A stretch of 64,000 bases of DNA from Rhipidocladum racemiflorum (Eukaryota > Streptophyta > Magnoliopsida > Poales > Poaceae): NCBI GenBank assembly GCA_036346355.1, contig CM070592.1, forward strand, positions 38,590,193 through 38,654,192. The letters are read 5' to 3'. Of the stretch, positions 33,998 to 47,198 are shown one piece after another (within the stretch, counting starts at the first letter, position 1; each line of letters starts with the position of its first letter). The position numbers and the translations under genes were made by a program. The notes beneath the pieces are model-generated. The model made no database searches. It was not told the DNA's origin and saw only the letters and a program-made list of their open reading frames with translations.

Positions 33998-36182
33998 TGT
34001 GACACCACGGAGTATCGTAACCTTATTTAGTGTGCATGATGAGGTTAAAAACATTATGAAATATGGTATTGGAGGTTAAAACCATATGGAGTGAGGTTTA
34101 ATTGCGTTTCCGGGAGTTTGGGCCTTTCCGGGGGAGTTTGGGCCTAAAAGAGGGGGTTGTGGGCTTTGGTGGGATGGAGTATGAGTCCATTTAGGACTAG
34201 GATTCCGTTTGGGCTGGTTATTAGGGGTTCCCCCTGCCCTAGCTTGCGCCCCCACCTCACCTTGGGCGCCCCCACCTCCTCCTCCCTTGCTCTAGCCGCC
34301 CCACCCCCACTCCTTGGCCGTGCGCCCCCACCCCCATTGCCCCCATTGCTCCCCACCTCTCCACCACCTCTCCTCCACCCCTTGCTGCCCTAGGGTAGCC
34401 TCCCCACCCCTGAACCTCGAGGATCCATCCATTGGAGCGAGGAGCAAGGAGCAAGGAGCGAGGAGCGAACCAGGAGGAGATCCATTCAGTTTTCATGCGT
34501 CGGGCGAAGGTATGGCCATGGGAATCCTTGGGGTTGGTCTAGGTACTGTTCTAAGGGTGTTTATCAAGTTTTTAGATCAATTGGTGGTGCTGGAATTGAG
34601 TAGATTGGATTAGATCTAGATGTTGCCACGTTCTTTGTTTTGGACAGCGTGAGCAGTCGACCTAGGGTTTAGTTTTTCGCCAATTTAGAGTCCGAATTTG
34701 GTCGTCCGCCTGTTGAAGAAGTTGTAGATAATTTCAATACCTTTCAGTGGGTATAAAGAACGTTAAATTCTGATCAGCCGTTTGAACGTTATGGCTGTTT
34801 TACCGAGCGTGTTAAAATCTGTGACGTGATTGGAACATATCACGGTATTCTGTAGATTAAACACTTTAGAGTCCGAATCAGTCTTTCCTTATACTTAGAA
34901 AAAGTTGGGAAATTTCCTAAGCTACATGAGGATGTACTCGTTTAATTGATTTGGAGTCCCAGAACTCAAGTTATGCCTTTTGGAAGGCTGCTGTCCCGAC
35001 GGGACAGAACCTCTGTTTTTGGGTGTTGCGAGTAGTTGGCAATGTCGGGGTAGATGAGGGTTTGCGTACTGTTTTCTGGACATTATTGTGAGTGTGTGGT
35101 ACCTATGTGCAGGTGGTGTGACCCCGGGAGTGCCTTCTACTTACCGCCAATCCGTTGCTCGTGGTTGAGGCAAGTGTATTGTAATGGATAGCGATTTGTA
35201 GGTTGCTTGTTGAGAATAGATGAAATTGACTATATGATATGATCACTTGCCATGCTTTAATGATTGCCAATGATATGATGAGCATGTTTATTATGTTATG
35301 ATGCCATGTGTTAATGTACAAGTTAAATATGATGTTGGCATAATTGCATACATGGCATGTTACATGGCCCGGGTGGTGAGAAAGTCATAACTAGTCCGGG
35401 GAAGGTCGGTGAGAAAGTTATGACTATTCCGAAGAGCCAATGAGTAAGTCCTACATCGTGATTCCATTCACCGCGGTGAACGGAGAGGAGTAGGCACCCT
35501 CCATCTTCGGGATGGAAGGGGGGAGAGGGTGCACACCGACGGGTGTGTACTCAACCATACCGGTATGAGTTTCCAAGGAGACATGAGCATAGCATTGCAT
35601 TGCATACATAATGATGATGATAATGATATGTGATCATGAATGAGATGGTTTACATGATGTGAGGTATTATTGCCATGTAATTGTTCTTGTTGTACCATTG
35701 CAATATGCTTGCTGAGTTTCGAACTCACGCTTGTGTTTTCTTGTTGTTTTAGGTACCATGAGACCGGCATGCGGGGAAGGTAAATAGTCACACTTCCGCA
35801 CGTAGCTTCACTCATTTGATTCCACAAGTCATTCAATTAGTTTTTGATAATAAATTGCGTGTGATGATTATTGCTTTAAGGTTTAGCTTTGCTATATGAG
35901 AGTCTTATTGTTCGTTCGACTCTTGGAGACATTAATGCTTGAAACTAGACTTACATGGCTGTTAAGTCGTTATTTATTGCTGTTTTAGTTGCCTTTCATA
36001 TTGCCTTATATTTCTATGCTGTTGTTGCTCCTTCAAATCATGTTAAAACAAAGGAGATGCTGCCGAAATCTCGGGTTTTAGCATTTACTCCTTTGCTGTA
36101 ATTTACCTTAATTCTCGGTATTTAGATGTTGTTTAGCTTATGTTTGGTAGCATTCGGGCATATTAAATGCCGGAGTGTTACA
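33998..36182 (+). mobile_element. Solo LTR 3 (2.19 kb)
   Basis: It starts TGTGACACCACGGAG, ends GGAGTGTTACA, and is flanked by the duplication GGCTG (33993-33997, 36183-36187). It holds a GC-rich cassette at 34215-34400 and the hairpin-like GCTTGCTGAGTTTCGAACTC at 35708, shared in form with the other long LTRs though the overall sequence differs. No internal domain. ORFs inside (for example 34157-34393) are proline-rich composition artefacts. Confidence 0.85.
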
Positions 36183-36187
36183 GGCTG

Positions 36188-37128
36188 CCAAGTGGGGTTC
36201 AGCCTGGGGGTGACCCACAAGGCAATGCTGGAAGGGGTGGAGGTTTTATTTTATTTCTGATAATTCAAATAACAGCTACATTCCAATCCATTAGAGGCAC
36301 CAAAATCCATTAAGAAATTCTTGAAAGTTTGTTTTTGTGGGAATTCTCGGAAGATTCATTAAGCTATCCTAAAGAATTTTAAGTAAAATTAATATCCTAA
36401 TAATCCTACAAGAATTAGACAACGTTTAAGTTAGAAATACACCTTTTGTAAAAATGAATTTCCTAATTATCCAAAATGATATTGAACCTTTTATCATATT
36501 GTCTCATAATTATATCTATTCCAAAATAAAAGTTTTAGAGCCAGAATACGTATATTTATTTTCATAAAATTCTTTTATTGAAATAGGCTCAAGTTAGTCA
36601 AAAGTGTTTTTGACTTTTCCTAAGCAACAAATCTTTTTAAATCCCTTTGAAAATTTATAGAGATGATATAAAGGTAATGTAGGAAATATATTTTATTTTT
36701 AATCTTATGCTAAATTTGTTTTTGATAAACAAGATTAAGATTCCGTTTGCAAATAAAATAGAAGGTTTTTGTTGTGCAACAAAGTTCAAAGAAGTTCACA
36801 AAATACTAAGATTTCAATTTAAAATAATAAATTAAAATTTTTAATTTATTTTTACTTTCTTTTATTTTGAGGATGTTACAGTGGCGCCACGAAGATGATT
36901 TTATTCCGCTGCAATTGTTTATTTCAATAAGACTTCGCCCTGCGAGGCGTACTTTTGTAACTTGACCATAAGGTTGAGTAACCAGTTTGCTATTTAATTA
37001 AAAGTACTTTACTATTTCGCTGAATATGATTGTGATATGTACCGATGTTGAGACTGTGTGCACTAGCGTGATCCTGGACTAGTGCTGAATACTCAAAGGG
37101 TCCATATTTGCATATTCGGGTCCCGACA
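36188..37128. repeat. Remnants of Del/Tekay-like LTRs
   Basis: 36871-36880 is GGATGTTACA, which on the minus strand is a TGTAACATCC LTR start; the matching other end was not found. 36881-37128 resembles the 3' part of solo LTR 1: CCGCTGCAATTG, then GACTGTGTGCACTAGCGTGA, ending GGGTCCCGACA at 37128 (compare GGGTCTCACA). Both look like truncated LTRs. No gene is visible. Confidence 0.45.
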
Positions 37129-38010
37129 AGTAATGAGTTCTGAATCATTTAATATTTCTTTTCGTAGAACCATTATGGGATCTACTTTACTTGATCTTCA
37201 AGAGCTTATTACAAGAATTGTTGCTATTTCTTTTCGTAGAACCATCAGAATGGACAATTTTTTATTCAATCGATGTATGCAGCTTTAATGCATCAAAATA
37301 TTCCTTTTTCAAATAGACAACTTTGGCAGCTTAAAATACTTTTAAAAATCAAAATATTTCTTTGGTACTTACATCGAGGAGTAATTTTAACAAAGGATAA
37401 CCTAAGTAAACGAAATTGGACTGGCAATAAACAATGTTGTTTTTGTAACAATGAAGAAACTATTCAACATCTTTTTTTGGATTGTCAATATGCTCGTTTT
37501 GCATGGTATGTTTTTCAAGCGGCCTCTAATTTGTCACCTCCACACAGTATAGCCCATCTATTTGGATCTTGGCTATTGGTTTTGCGAAAGGAGGTACAAA
37601 ATCATTGTCTAATGGGGGTTGCCGCACTTTGTTGGGCTATTTGGATACATCGAAATGACAGGGTTTTTAATAAAAAAAACACGTGTTTAATCCATTGCAG
37701 GTTATCTATTCATGCATTGGTTGGGCAGGAGGCTCGAGAGTTGGTACTGCAAGCATGCAACTCTATACAGATCGTGCTCCAGAAAATTTTTGTCCGACAT
37801 GGATGGAGGTTTAATGCAAGATTGTGTGCGAGTTGAGAGTTTTGTTATAAAGTCCTTTATGCTTGTCTTTGGCGTATACAAAGTCTCTGTTAGTTGAAGT
37901 GTTTTCTTACAAACTTTTCGGTGTGAACTTTGTATTACTGGATTGGCTATGTGTATCTCTTGATGCAGATGCCAGAAGATTAATAAAATTCTTCCATTGT
38001 CTAAAAAAAG
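37129..38010 (+). pseudogene. LINE ORF2 3' fragment (zf-RVT domain)
   Basis: The frame 37273-37836 (187 residues) reads LKILLKIKIFLWYLHRGVIL, then the cysteine cluster CCFCNNEETIQHLFLDC and WAIWIHRNDRVFNKK, the classic zf-RVT end of plant L1 ORF2, closing with VLQKIFVRHGWRF. Upstream, 37130-37272 has related but frame-broken sequence. The element ends at about 38008 in a short A-run after TAATAAAATTCTTCC. Reverse transcriptase and everything 5' are missing, so this is a dead, strongly 5'-truncated copy unrelated in position to the LINE at 18897-28381. Confidence 0.8.
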
Positions 38011-39429
38011 TGTTCATCGTAGCCGATGGATAGAATATAATGTCATGGTCGCAATTAGAGGCGTATCTGCCGGTGGGGCACAGGTGGGCTGAAGCCCCAC
38101 CCGTGGCCCACCGGCTCCTCCATATATATATATACTAGTAAGATGCTCGTGTGTTGCAACGGAATTTCAAAAGAGGATAATACATAATTATAATGCAGGA
38201 TCCTAAACCATACAATAAATCAATTTTCTGTAACACACATATCATGCAAAACATATATTTGTAAGCTAATAAATAAATCAAATCATCTATATTGAGTTGT
38301 CCTGCAGATTTACAACTATAGGTTAGCAAAGTAATAGTGACTCACCTACTGGGCCTTGGACCCCTACTGTTCTGGCCCAAGAATGGCCTGGCAGACTCAC
38401 CATCACCACCAACTCATTCTTATAATAGTTAAGATATATATGAAAATGGTTTCGTACCCACTGGCAGCGATAGAGGAGAAGAAAGAGAGGGAATAGTGCT
38501 GGGGACTGGCGGTGGGGTCGCTGAGCCCACTGGCAGCGATAGAGAGGGGTAGACTTGTTGGTTTTTCTCCCGGGACAACAGCAAGAGGGCAACAGTTCAA
38601 GGGTCAAAAATGCAATATTAATTTTTGATAAATTTATCGAGTGTCTAAAATGGTATTAATGATCTCCAGTAAAAATTTCAAACTTATTTAGTGAGTATTT
38701 AAATTTCAGTAATTCTTTTAGTGAATTTCTCAGATTTTCACAATTTCAATTATTTAATTTGTTACGGGGAGTAAAACTAAATATTAATTTTTGATATTTT
38801 TACCAAAGGTAGATATTTGAGTAAAGAAGGTGTGGTAAAATTCTCAGCTTTAGATAAAGTAACAATTACCCTACATAAATCTAACATGATTGAAATGACA
38901 ATAAAATCCTATTGTTTTTAAGTCTTTCCTTTCAATTAAATGCATCACTTTTACTTTCTTTGACTTTGGCAAAAGTTGTTAACAGGTCAAATTTACTTTA
39001 GTAAAAAGTTTTATTACTATTTTACTTTTTACCTTTTTACCAATTTACTAATTGATTTTCTTTTTGAAACCAATTTCAAAATAAGGAGTAAAACTTATAA
39101 ATTTTGATTTTTGGCTCAAACAAGATTTTGAAATGCACATTTTCTGTTAGGCCCATTTTCGGGATGTTACATCCCACTAGCCCATACCTCCCCATAGCAA
39201 GGCAAACCTCCATGCAAGCCCCACTTGCACGCCCAAAACCAACACAGAACCAACCCTCGACTGTACAAGTCCACACTTCGTGCCCCCAACCATCACACAT
39301 CTCGCCCGTGTCTAAATCACTCTTTTGTTTTCCATTTTTACTCACACAACCATTGTTAGTTTCAAATAGAACTAATTTCACCATTTTGATTTTCCAAACT
39401 ATAAACCATATTCAAACTATTGTTAATCT
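38011..39429. other. Intergenic repeat-derived DNA, no gene recognised
   Basis: TATATATATATACTAGTAAG at about 38117 precedes a stretch (GATGCTCGTGTGTTGCAACG) that looks like a common grass repeat I cannot name. A duplicated ACTGGCAGCGATAGAG occurs at 38460 and 38529. GGGATGTTACA at 39161-39171 is another minus-strand TGTAACATCCC LTR-like end without a partner. ORFs here have no domains. Confidence 0.5.
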
Positions 39430-39548
39430 CCAGGAGGAATCATATTTGTCTGTATCACGACCTCCTGTGGCATTTACTACTGCATAACTAAGCATATGCA
39501 ATTACTGTTCGATATTACCCATTCGAAATTTATTATTATGCCTAAGAC
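39430..39548 (-). repeat. LTR fragment, left of the PIF/Harbinger insertion
   Basis: It is similar to 53600-53790 of the giant LTR (both contain ACTAAGCATATGCA- or GCTAAGCATATGCA-like sequence followed by an AAGGTTCACA segment on the far side of the insertion). With 44407-46800 it formed one LTR remnant before the DNA transposon inserted. Confidence 0.5.
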
Positions 39549-39964
39549 TAAGGGCCTGTTTGGATCCACCCAGCTAATAGTTAGCTGCTAAGGATCCAAA
39601 CAGGTCCAGCTAATAGATTAGCTGGGCACCCAGCTAATGGTTATCTCATTAGCTAACAAAACCCAGCTAATAGCAGCTAATAGGTGGCGTTTTCCTAAAT
39701 TACCCTTATCCCTTCAGCCTTTGCTAACGATAACTTTCCCCAAATTCTATCTCCCGAAAGCGCCACATCTGCCCGCCGCCCACCCACGAAGCCACACCCG
39801 CCGCCCAACCACGAAGCTTCGCGCGCCGCCCACCCCCACGGAGGCGCAGCTGCTAGAAGCCGCCGCCCACCCCCACGGAAGCGCCGCTGCCGGAAGCCGT
39901 TGCCCACCCCCACAAAGCTTCGCCCGCCACGAAGGAGATCCGCGCACGCTGCCAACCACCGGAG

Positions 39965-42384
39965 ATGGACTTGTTTGGGGAGGGCGACGACAACCTCGAT
40001 CACATCACGTCGCCCAGCAACCGTGCCGTCGACATGGACTTCTTCGCCGAAACGCAGAGCTCCACGGTGGGTCGAGGCATTCATCCACGATGTGGTTCCG
40101 GTGTACTGGAGGGCCTAGATCTGAACTCACAGGCCCTCGAGTTCCCGAGCATGCTGCGGTACTAAGATTACCTGCATTCTCCACCCCCGTTCGTCAACAA
40201 CCGGGATGCAGAGGTCGCTGGTCGTGGATCCGCCGTCGCTGGTCGCGGCGTCGCAATGAGAGGCCCCTCATCCGGCGGAGTTGCTCCTGCCACAGCGGCG
40301 AAGCCGTTCCGCGCTCCTCGGACGGCCGGATCGGGTAGCAGAGGCGCACGTGGAGCTCGTTGGGCACCCGCCGCCGCAGCTGGGTCTAGTGGTCCTCAAC
40401 GCGTTGCAGCCGCCGCAGGTGGGAGTGCAACTGGTGCCATTGGTGGACAGCCTGAAGAAGTTGATGCAGGACTGGATGAAGAGGACGAAGGCTATGTTCA
40501 TGGATCTGAGGTGAATATACTTTCTTGGTCATTAGGCTTTGTTGGTGGTAATGCTAAAGTTGCTTAGATCAAGTTCTACTAAAGAAATTAATTAGGCAAA
40601 TCAATATTGTTTTGTTACTCATGCTCCTAGATGATTTGCACAATATATTGACTTGAGCTGCTAGAAAATTAAGTCCTATTTGTTCTTCCGTTTGCCTTTC
40701 CCACTCAATTGTCTCCAGGCGCATAGAGATGACAGTTCTTATAGTGGACGGATTCGTGCGATAGATTCTAAAATTGAAGACAATAAATGGGAAATATTCA
40801 GTACGATTGCAGTATTCTGTAGCAATCAATACGTAGATTTATGGCAAGGAGGTGCCAAAAGCATATGATCCCATGAAAGATCTTTGACGAGATATGTCAA
40901 ATGCATATGCATTATTCAAGGTTTTACAAATTAACCACTAGATAAGAATCAACCGCAGAGTATACATCATCAGACTTTATTGCATATCTTGCATTCTGTA
41001 CATGCCGGCGTTGGAGCTTTTGTTCTGGAATCAGGCACTGGTTATAGATATGCACATGGCATGAATGAAGTTTCTCCCATTTGTCTGTGAAAAACTTATA
41101 GACATGCACTTCATTGTTATTTGCACAAAATTTCCTACACACACACTGCTAGTTCTTCTTATCTCTAGTCATGCTAGCCAGGGACTTCTAGGACTTTTTT
41201 TTTCCGTGGGACCTTTCTTTTCTACTGCCTAATCATCCGAAGCCTTTTGATTAGGCCTGTCTGTATGCAAGCATAGCTTCTTAATTTCCTATGTGTGTGT
41301 GTGTCCTAAACCTGGAGCTTCATAATTTCCTATGTGTATGTGTTCTGAACTTGGATCTTCTCAAGTGTGCAGCTAATAATATTCTCACCCCCACACTAAG
41401 TGTCCTTCTTTTACTAATTCAAATTTGTTGTGAAGACATGTTTCACATGTTCTGTCATTCAATATTATTACAAATTTATTTCATTTCATATGCACATATA
41501 TTAATGGTGGCATGACCTCTAGGATCCTTTTGACAAGGCTAATTGGAGTTCGTCCAATAGTGCTATATTCTGTGACATTTGTATTGAAGAAATGAGGGCT
41601 GGGAATACCATCAATGGATTCATGACCCATAGAGCCTATAAGAACATGGCAGAGAAATATTTTATAAGCACAGGTCTGCGACACTCGAGAGTTCAGCTCA
41701 AAAACAGATGAGATCAGCTTAAAAAACTCTATAGCTTTTGGTTGTGGCTGAACAAACAAACTGGACTTGGGCGGGCAAATGGAACGGTGGTGGCTAGTGA
41801 TAAGTTTTGGAAGGAACACACAAAGGTACTTGTGATTTTTTCGTAATAATACTTGGTCACTATATTTTGACACTTATACTTGTTCATTAATGTGTAATCT
41901 TCTTTTGCAGGGACATTCTGAATGGAAAAGGTTGAAGTATGGTCCCCCAGAGTGTTTAGAGCAACTTGAGCAGATATTTGCGCATACTGCTGTTGATGGA
42001 TCTACCTCTTGCATTGCTGGCGAACAAATGAATGATGAAGGTTTTCAAAGAGAAGACCTTGATGGTAGTCTTATGAGTACTGGTACGAAGAGAACTAGTA
42101 GTACTAGTACATGTGTTACTAGTCCAATGAAGAAAGTAAAGAGCCCTATGGTAAAGATTATGAAGGGAATTTGGGACAGTATGGAGACAAATAATGCCAT
42201 AGCCCGAAAGGTGATGCAAGGGGATCTAATGACAGAATCCATCAACAAAGCGATGCAATTAGTTGTGGAAAGCGGGGCTGCAGAAGGATCTCCGGAGCAT
42301 TTCGTTGCTAGCCAGCTATTTGTCAAACCTGAAAATCGTGCAATTTTTTTTACCTTGACCACCGATGAAGGAAGGATAGCTTAG
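39965..42384 (+). pseudogene. PIF/Harbinger ORF1, Myb/SANT-like DNA-binding protein, decayed
   Basis: ORF1 proteins bind the element ends and help import the transposase. Exon 1 starts MDLFGEGDDNLDHITS at 39965, has a TAA at about 40162-40164 within LRY(Q)DYLHS, and runs to a GT near 40512 after EEDEGYVHGSE. After a region of about 1 kb, an exon from 41523 encodes the Myb/SANT-like domain (FCDICIEEMRAGN ... NRxDQLKKLYSFW) with a TGA where Trp is expected (near 41711). Intron 41826-41910 (GTACTT ... TTTTGCAG) joins it to 41911-42384 (HSEWKRLKYGPPECLEQL). A TAG at 42382-42384 precedes a readable LRRWC tail. There are at least three nonsense changes. Confidence 0.8.
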
Positions 42385-42621
42385 TTGAGGAGGTGGTGCA
42401 AGCAGAAGAACATAAACTAGAATCTTTTTTGTAGTAATTGTTATCTTAAATTGTTAGTTGAACCTGTTATCTATTTTCTGGTATGAGTTGAACCTGTTAT
42501 GTTATGCATGTGTTGCTCTGAATGATGTCATTGTTCTGAGAGCTAATTTTCTGAAGGCCTAAACTTTTCACATTATGCTTCTATAGAAAATTCATTCACT
42601 AATCTTTGTATTGAATTGTAG

Positions 42622-43938
42622 ATGAGCTCTTCTTCAAGTGATCATGAGGACGAAGCACTTGAGGTTGCTCGGAACCAAATGCAGAAGATGCAAGAATATG
42701 GTGCAATAACTAGCTTTTTTGGTATGTACTATGATGATACATTCATGACCAAATCCAAGTTTAGGGAACCCGAGCTGTCCGGATATGACTGGGTTATGAG
42801 CCCTTAACATTCCCACATCTTGCTTCAACATGTTTCGAATGAGTAGGGAACTATTTTATAGTCTACATGATTTGCTAGTGTCGTCTTATGGCTTGAAGTC
42901 AACAAAGAAGATGTCGTCTGTAGAGGCTTTAGCAATGTTTTTATGGATCATTGGTGCCCCACAATCCTTTAGGCAAGCTGAAAATCGTTTTGAGAGATCA
43001 ACCGAGACGATTAGTCGAAAATTTGAGATATTGTTGCATAGTGTCTATAGGCTCTCAGCAGATATTATCAAACCAAGAGATCCAGAATTTAGAACGGTGC
43101 ATCCAAGGCTACAAGGTCATCGTTTTGCATCACATTTTGATAAATTTTGATAACTGCATAGGAGCAATAGATGGGACTCATGTACCAGTTGTAGTGCCAG
43201 CATCAAAAGTCCTTCAACATGTTGGTCGTCATGGATATTCCACTTAAAATGTTTTGGCTATATGTGACTTTGACATGAGGTTCACTTTTGTTGTGGCGGG
43301 ATGGCCAGGATCGGTACATGATATGAGAGTGTTTAATGATGCTATACGGAAATATGGCGACAAGTTCCCACATCCTCCTTGAGGTAAACTAACGTGTTGC
43401 CATCTTATTTCACATTCTACGTAGTCAAATTTATATTGTTCTTGTTTTAATTAATTCCTATTCTACACTTTTGTTAGATAAATTTTATCTTGTCAACTCG
43501 GGTTACCCTAACCGTGCAGGTTATCTAGCACCGTATAAGGGGACGAAGTATCATTTACCAGAGTTTCGACAAGGCCCAGGACCAAGTGGCAAGAAGGAGG
43601 TATTCAATTATTTGCATTCATCTCTTCGCAATGTTATAGAGCGTTCATTTGGTGTTTTAAAAATGAAGTGGAGGATTTTGTTGGACTTACCATCTTATCC
43701 AATAGTAAAGCAAAGCAAAATAATACTTGCATGCATGGCCTTGCATAATTTCATTCGAGAAAGTGCAATAGCGGATGCGGACTTCGACCAGTGTGACCTT
43801 GATGAAAACTTCATGCCATTCCCGGCAGCCTCATCATCTCAACGAAGTGGAGCTAATAATCATCTAGGTGATGAAGACCAGGACATGAATGTCTTCCGTG
43901 ACAACCTTGCTAACGCTTTGTTTGCTATGCGAGAGTGA
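42622..43938 (+). pseudogene. PIF/Harbinger DDE transposase, decayed
   Basis: The transposase cuts and inserts the element through a DDE nuclease. It starts MSSSSSDHEDEALEVARNQM at 42622. The frame shifts near 42800 (YDWVMS). The helical N-domain FRMSRELFYSLHDLL follows, and a second frameshift occurs near 43115-43150. The catalytic residues are visible: GAIDGTHVPV (first Asp), WPGSVHDMRVF (second Asp) and NVIERSFGVLK (Glu). Stops occur at STxNVLAICDFD (near 43246) and just before intron 43384-43477. The last exon, 43478-43938, is open and reads DKFYLVNSGYPNRAGYLAPY to FAMRE. The domain is nearly complete but not translatable. Confidence 0.88.
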
Positions 43939-44406
43939 TGGTGATAGGCTATTTGTATGGACAAAACTTTAAATTTGTATGAACTTTAAACCTATGGTTT
44001 GTTATTTACGGACTTTAATTTTGTAAGGACCTATAATCATGTTTCCATTTCTAAGATGATGCTTGTTGGTGAGATCGTGCAAGCATTTCATTATGAAGAC
44101 GAAGAAGCTAGACGAGTCCAATGACGAGTACAAACGCATGAAAGAGCTGGATGAAACAACTAGAAACGCAAGAAACGACTAGAAATGCTTTGGGTGCTGC
44201 AAGGAAGCTAGAGAACGTATAGAATCCATGAGACAGGCCGGTAAGAAATCAGGGGTAATCTAGACACTTGATCAATTTAAACATCTATTAGCCAAAAATT
44301 AGTTGGTGGATCCAACACCCTCCAGCTAATAGTTAGCTAGCTAATATTAGCTAGGAACTATTAGCTAGCTAACTATTAGCTGCTAATGGATCCAAACAGG
44401 CCCTAA

Positions 44407-46800
44407 CCTAGGGTTCAACAAGGTTCACAGATCAATTATAATTAAGAAAATCCAACAATTCAGGTTTAACTACCAGTTTCCCACAAATAGCAGATTTACT
44501 GAACATACACGCATGCATAATACTTTGACAAAACAAAATAGACATCGTAAAATATGGGATCAAAATGCTCAAAGGAGGATGCTTGCCTTGCTTGTTGAAC
44601 AATTGGTCTTGTCGTGGTTGATCGGAGTACCAACCACATCATCTAGTCCTAGACTTCTCACATAGTCCCACGATTCGCGTGCACATTCCAACGTCAACAT
44701 ACATACAAGCAAACAATCCGAAGTTACTATTCTTCGGTATAAACAACATACATACAAGCATTATACAAGGTCATGCATATGAGAATGATGCATGCGAGGA
44801 TGATGCATATGAAAATGATGCAAGAGCCAAGGGAAACCTAGGGTCTATCCTAAAGCGTAACTTTCTGATTTCTAGGTATAAGTTATTTCCATCTATTGAA
44901 TTCAAGAAGCTAAACTTACATCTACTTCTAAAATAAATTTCGAATTCGAGAGGCTAAAGTTACTAGCTCATTTAAGCATAATACTAAGTTTCCAAATGGT
45001 TCTATATGAGGACCAAATGAACTTAAGGGTGTAGCATAAAGATAGTCAATATAGTGTTCTAACTTAGGGTCAGGCTAAGGTGACAATTTAGTTTCTCAAT
45101 GGCACAATTGCCCGACAACTATAACACCTCAATTGATCACCGGAATATTATCTACTCAACATCCTACATTAACCACCAAGCCAACTTGAAAGTAATAATC
45201 CTACATATTTAACATACAATACATATTCATGAGGCACTAATAATTTTCGTATGTGATCCAACAATTCATCCAATTGAATATCTTGTCATCTACCGTTCAA
45301 TCAAGCATGTTATTCCTTATTGTTATTCTTCATCGTCTAAGATATATGTAAGAGTTAACAAGTTATTATCCATTTATTTATATGCTACCACACAATTAAG
45401 ATGTAACAGCTAGTTATTTCCAATCATGAACCATTGGACAAATTTTACAGCAAACATGCATGTATATGCGATGAGTATGAAAATGAGATGACATGTGGGT
45501 CTACCGCCAGCATCTAGTTCCTATTTTTTCGGCTTCAGGAAGCTATATTTATGTATTTTAGTGTTTTTTAGTTTCGAATTCAAGAAGCTAAGTTTGTTTG
45601 GATTAATAGAGTTAAAACTTTAATAAAAGCGTTCGTGTGAATAGTACTTAGCTTTAAGCATGTTTTGCACAAAAGTTGATTTATATGAGTTGGGTTTATA
45701 GGATAATGCTAGTGGTTATATCTACATGGTTATAAGGTGATTCTAGTGACATAAAACATTTTACCTTAGGGTTCATTAAGTCTAACTATTCAAATGCCGT
45801 CATTAATTACCATAATACTTAGGCCTATTGTGCTAGTAGGATTCAGATGCAAAGCAAGTTATTAATTAAATATTTTTTCATAATATAGTAGTACAAACAT
45901 TGTAGAGTGGTTTTGAGACATTCTCCCTAATTTTTGCATTTAGATGAGATAATCTACAGGTGGCCGAAAAGGCTTAAGTGTTACTAATACTCACGTGTTA
46001 ACGGTTCGGTTTTCGTTTTACGATTGCGATTGCACCTTAATATATTATCTAATCATTCTTTAGGTACTGTTAGGGGAAGTCTAAATGAGTACTTTAAAGT
46101 TGGTTCCGCTACATTTCGTTTTTGTTTGCGACGTTTTCATATAAAGAGGATTAGGGCCTTTAATAAATTAAGTTCCACATTGTGTACATGTGACTTATTT
46201 TTGCATAAACGGGAAGGGTACCACTTTTAAATGTCCTAGGATTTGGTTTCATCGAATTTCGAGTTCGTTTGCAAAAGTTATGACTATTTAAACTATTGAA
46301 GCATTGAAACTTCGGCTATTTGACAAATAATGCATACAATGGTGAAACATAAATATTTTTGTATATTTAGGATCCTTGTGGCCCCAGGAACACAACTAAA
46401 CTTGATTTACCAAATTTCGTATTCATTTGATCCATATTTTAATTAGTTGAATTTGCATGCATGAAAGGCCTTATAGAACAATTTCCTTCATTCAAACTGA
46501 GTTCTTCCGTAGATGTTTTTACAAAAATGGGACATCTATGACCCCAACATGTGATAATTATTTCATGATTTTTGGATTCATGGTTTACATAGTTTCTTCA
46601 CAATGCATAAAAGGGACTTTAAGTAAGCTTAATTTAAACAATTTAAATCTGCATGGAACATATTAGTTTTTAATGTATAATTTGAATATTTAAGTCTTAT
46701 CACAAATTTTAAAAATAAATTCACTTCATTTGGACCTTCATAGCAAAAGTTGTAAAGGGTTGAAATAAAATAGAGCAAAAAGAAAATGAAAGAGGCTGGG
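44407..46800 (-). repeat. Diverged long-LTR remnant, right of the PIF/Harbinger insertion
   Basis: It is similar in order to 53780-54700 of the giant LTR: AGGTTCACAGATCAATTATA, then GGATGCTTGCCTTGCTTG (compare GGGTGCTTGCCTTGCTAT), then GAATTCAAGAAGCTAA (compare GAATTCAGGAAGCTAA). AT-rich and without a gene; domain-free ORFs such as 46024-46230 are ignored. The right boundary is unclear; 46801-46990 is unassigned. Confidence 0.5.
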
Positions 46801-47008
46801 GTGGGGGTGGGGGATTACTTATGTCATAAAGTTGATGGTAACTGATGATTTGTCATGTCTTTGTTTTACTGATATTTAAAACTTATGGCTATATGTTAGT
46901 GAGACTGGAGCTTAATTACCATCAACTTATAGCAAATAATCAAATACCCCTTAGAAAAATGCGAAATGGAAGTGCACAAGCTTAACACAGAATTTCATTG
47001 AGTACAAC

Positions 47009-47014
47009 TTTATT
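47009..47014 (-). terminator. Polyadenylation signal of GEX1
   Basis: AATAAA on the minus strand (in CTAATAAAGTTG) lies about 185 nt after the GEX1 stop codon, a normal 3' UTR length for a plant gene. Confidence 0.5.
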
Positions 47015-47198
47015 AGATAACAGTCAAGCTCGATAATCAATATCGTGTAAATTTCGTCAACATCGTGTAAACAGGTACCGATCGTGTAAATTTCGTGAAC
47101 ATCCCGACTCGGCCAAGTCATACCGGACAGATTCGTACGCAGATCGCGTTATCACACACCGGGCATGGATGCGGGGAGCAGGCGTTCTTCGCTGCCGA

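Larger units (their letters stand above)
39552..44403 (+). mobile_element. PIF/Harbinger-type DNA transposon
   Basis: It is 4,852 bp with terminal inverted repeats beginning GGGCCTGTTTGGATCCA and a 3-bp duplication TAA (39549-39551, 44404-44406), the usual target of the PIF/Harbinger superfamily. Subterminal regions on both sides are packed with CAGCTAATAGTTAGCTG-type repeats (39575-39690, 44310-44390). It carries two genes on the plus strand, a Myb/SANT-like ORF1 and a DDE transposase, the superfamily's normal pair. Both have stops, so the copy is inactive by itself. Confidence 0.93.

Noticed and set aside
33537..34613. Overlapping ORFs around the left edge of solo LTR 3
   Set aside because: They overlap on both strands, are Pro/Arg-rich, and have no domain; the region is explained by LTR and GC-rich sequence.
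36871..39171. Further complete LTR elements ending at the GGATGTTACA sites 36880 and 39171
   Set aside because: No partner terminus or target duplication could be found for either, so only remnants are reported.
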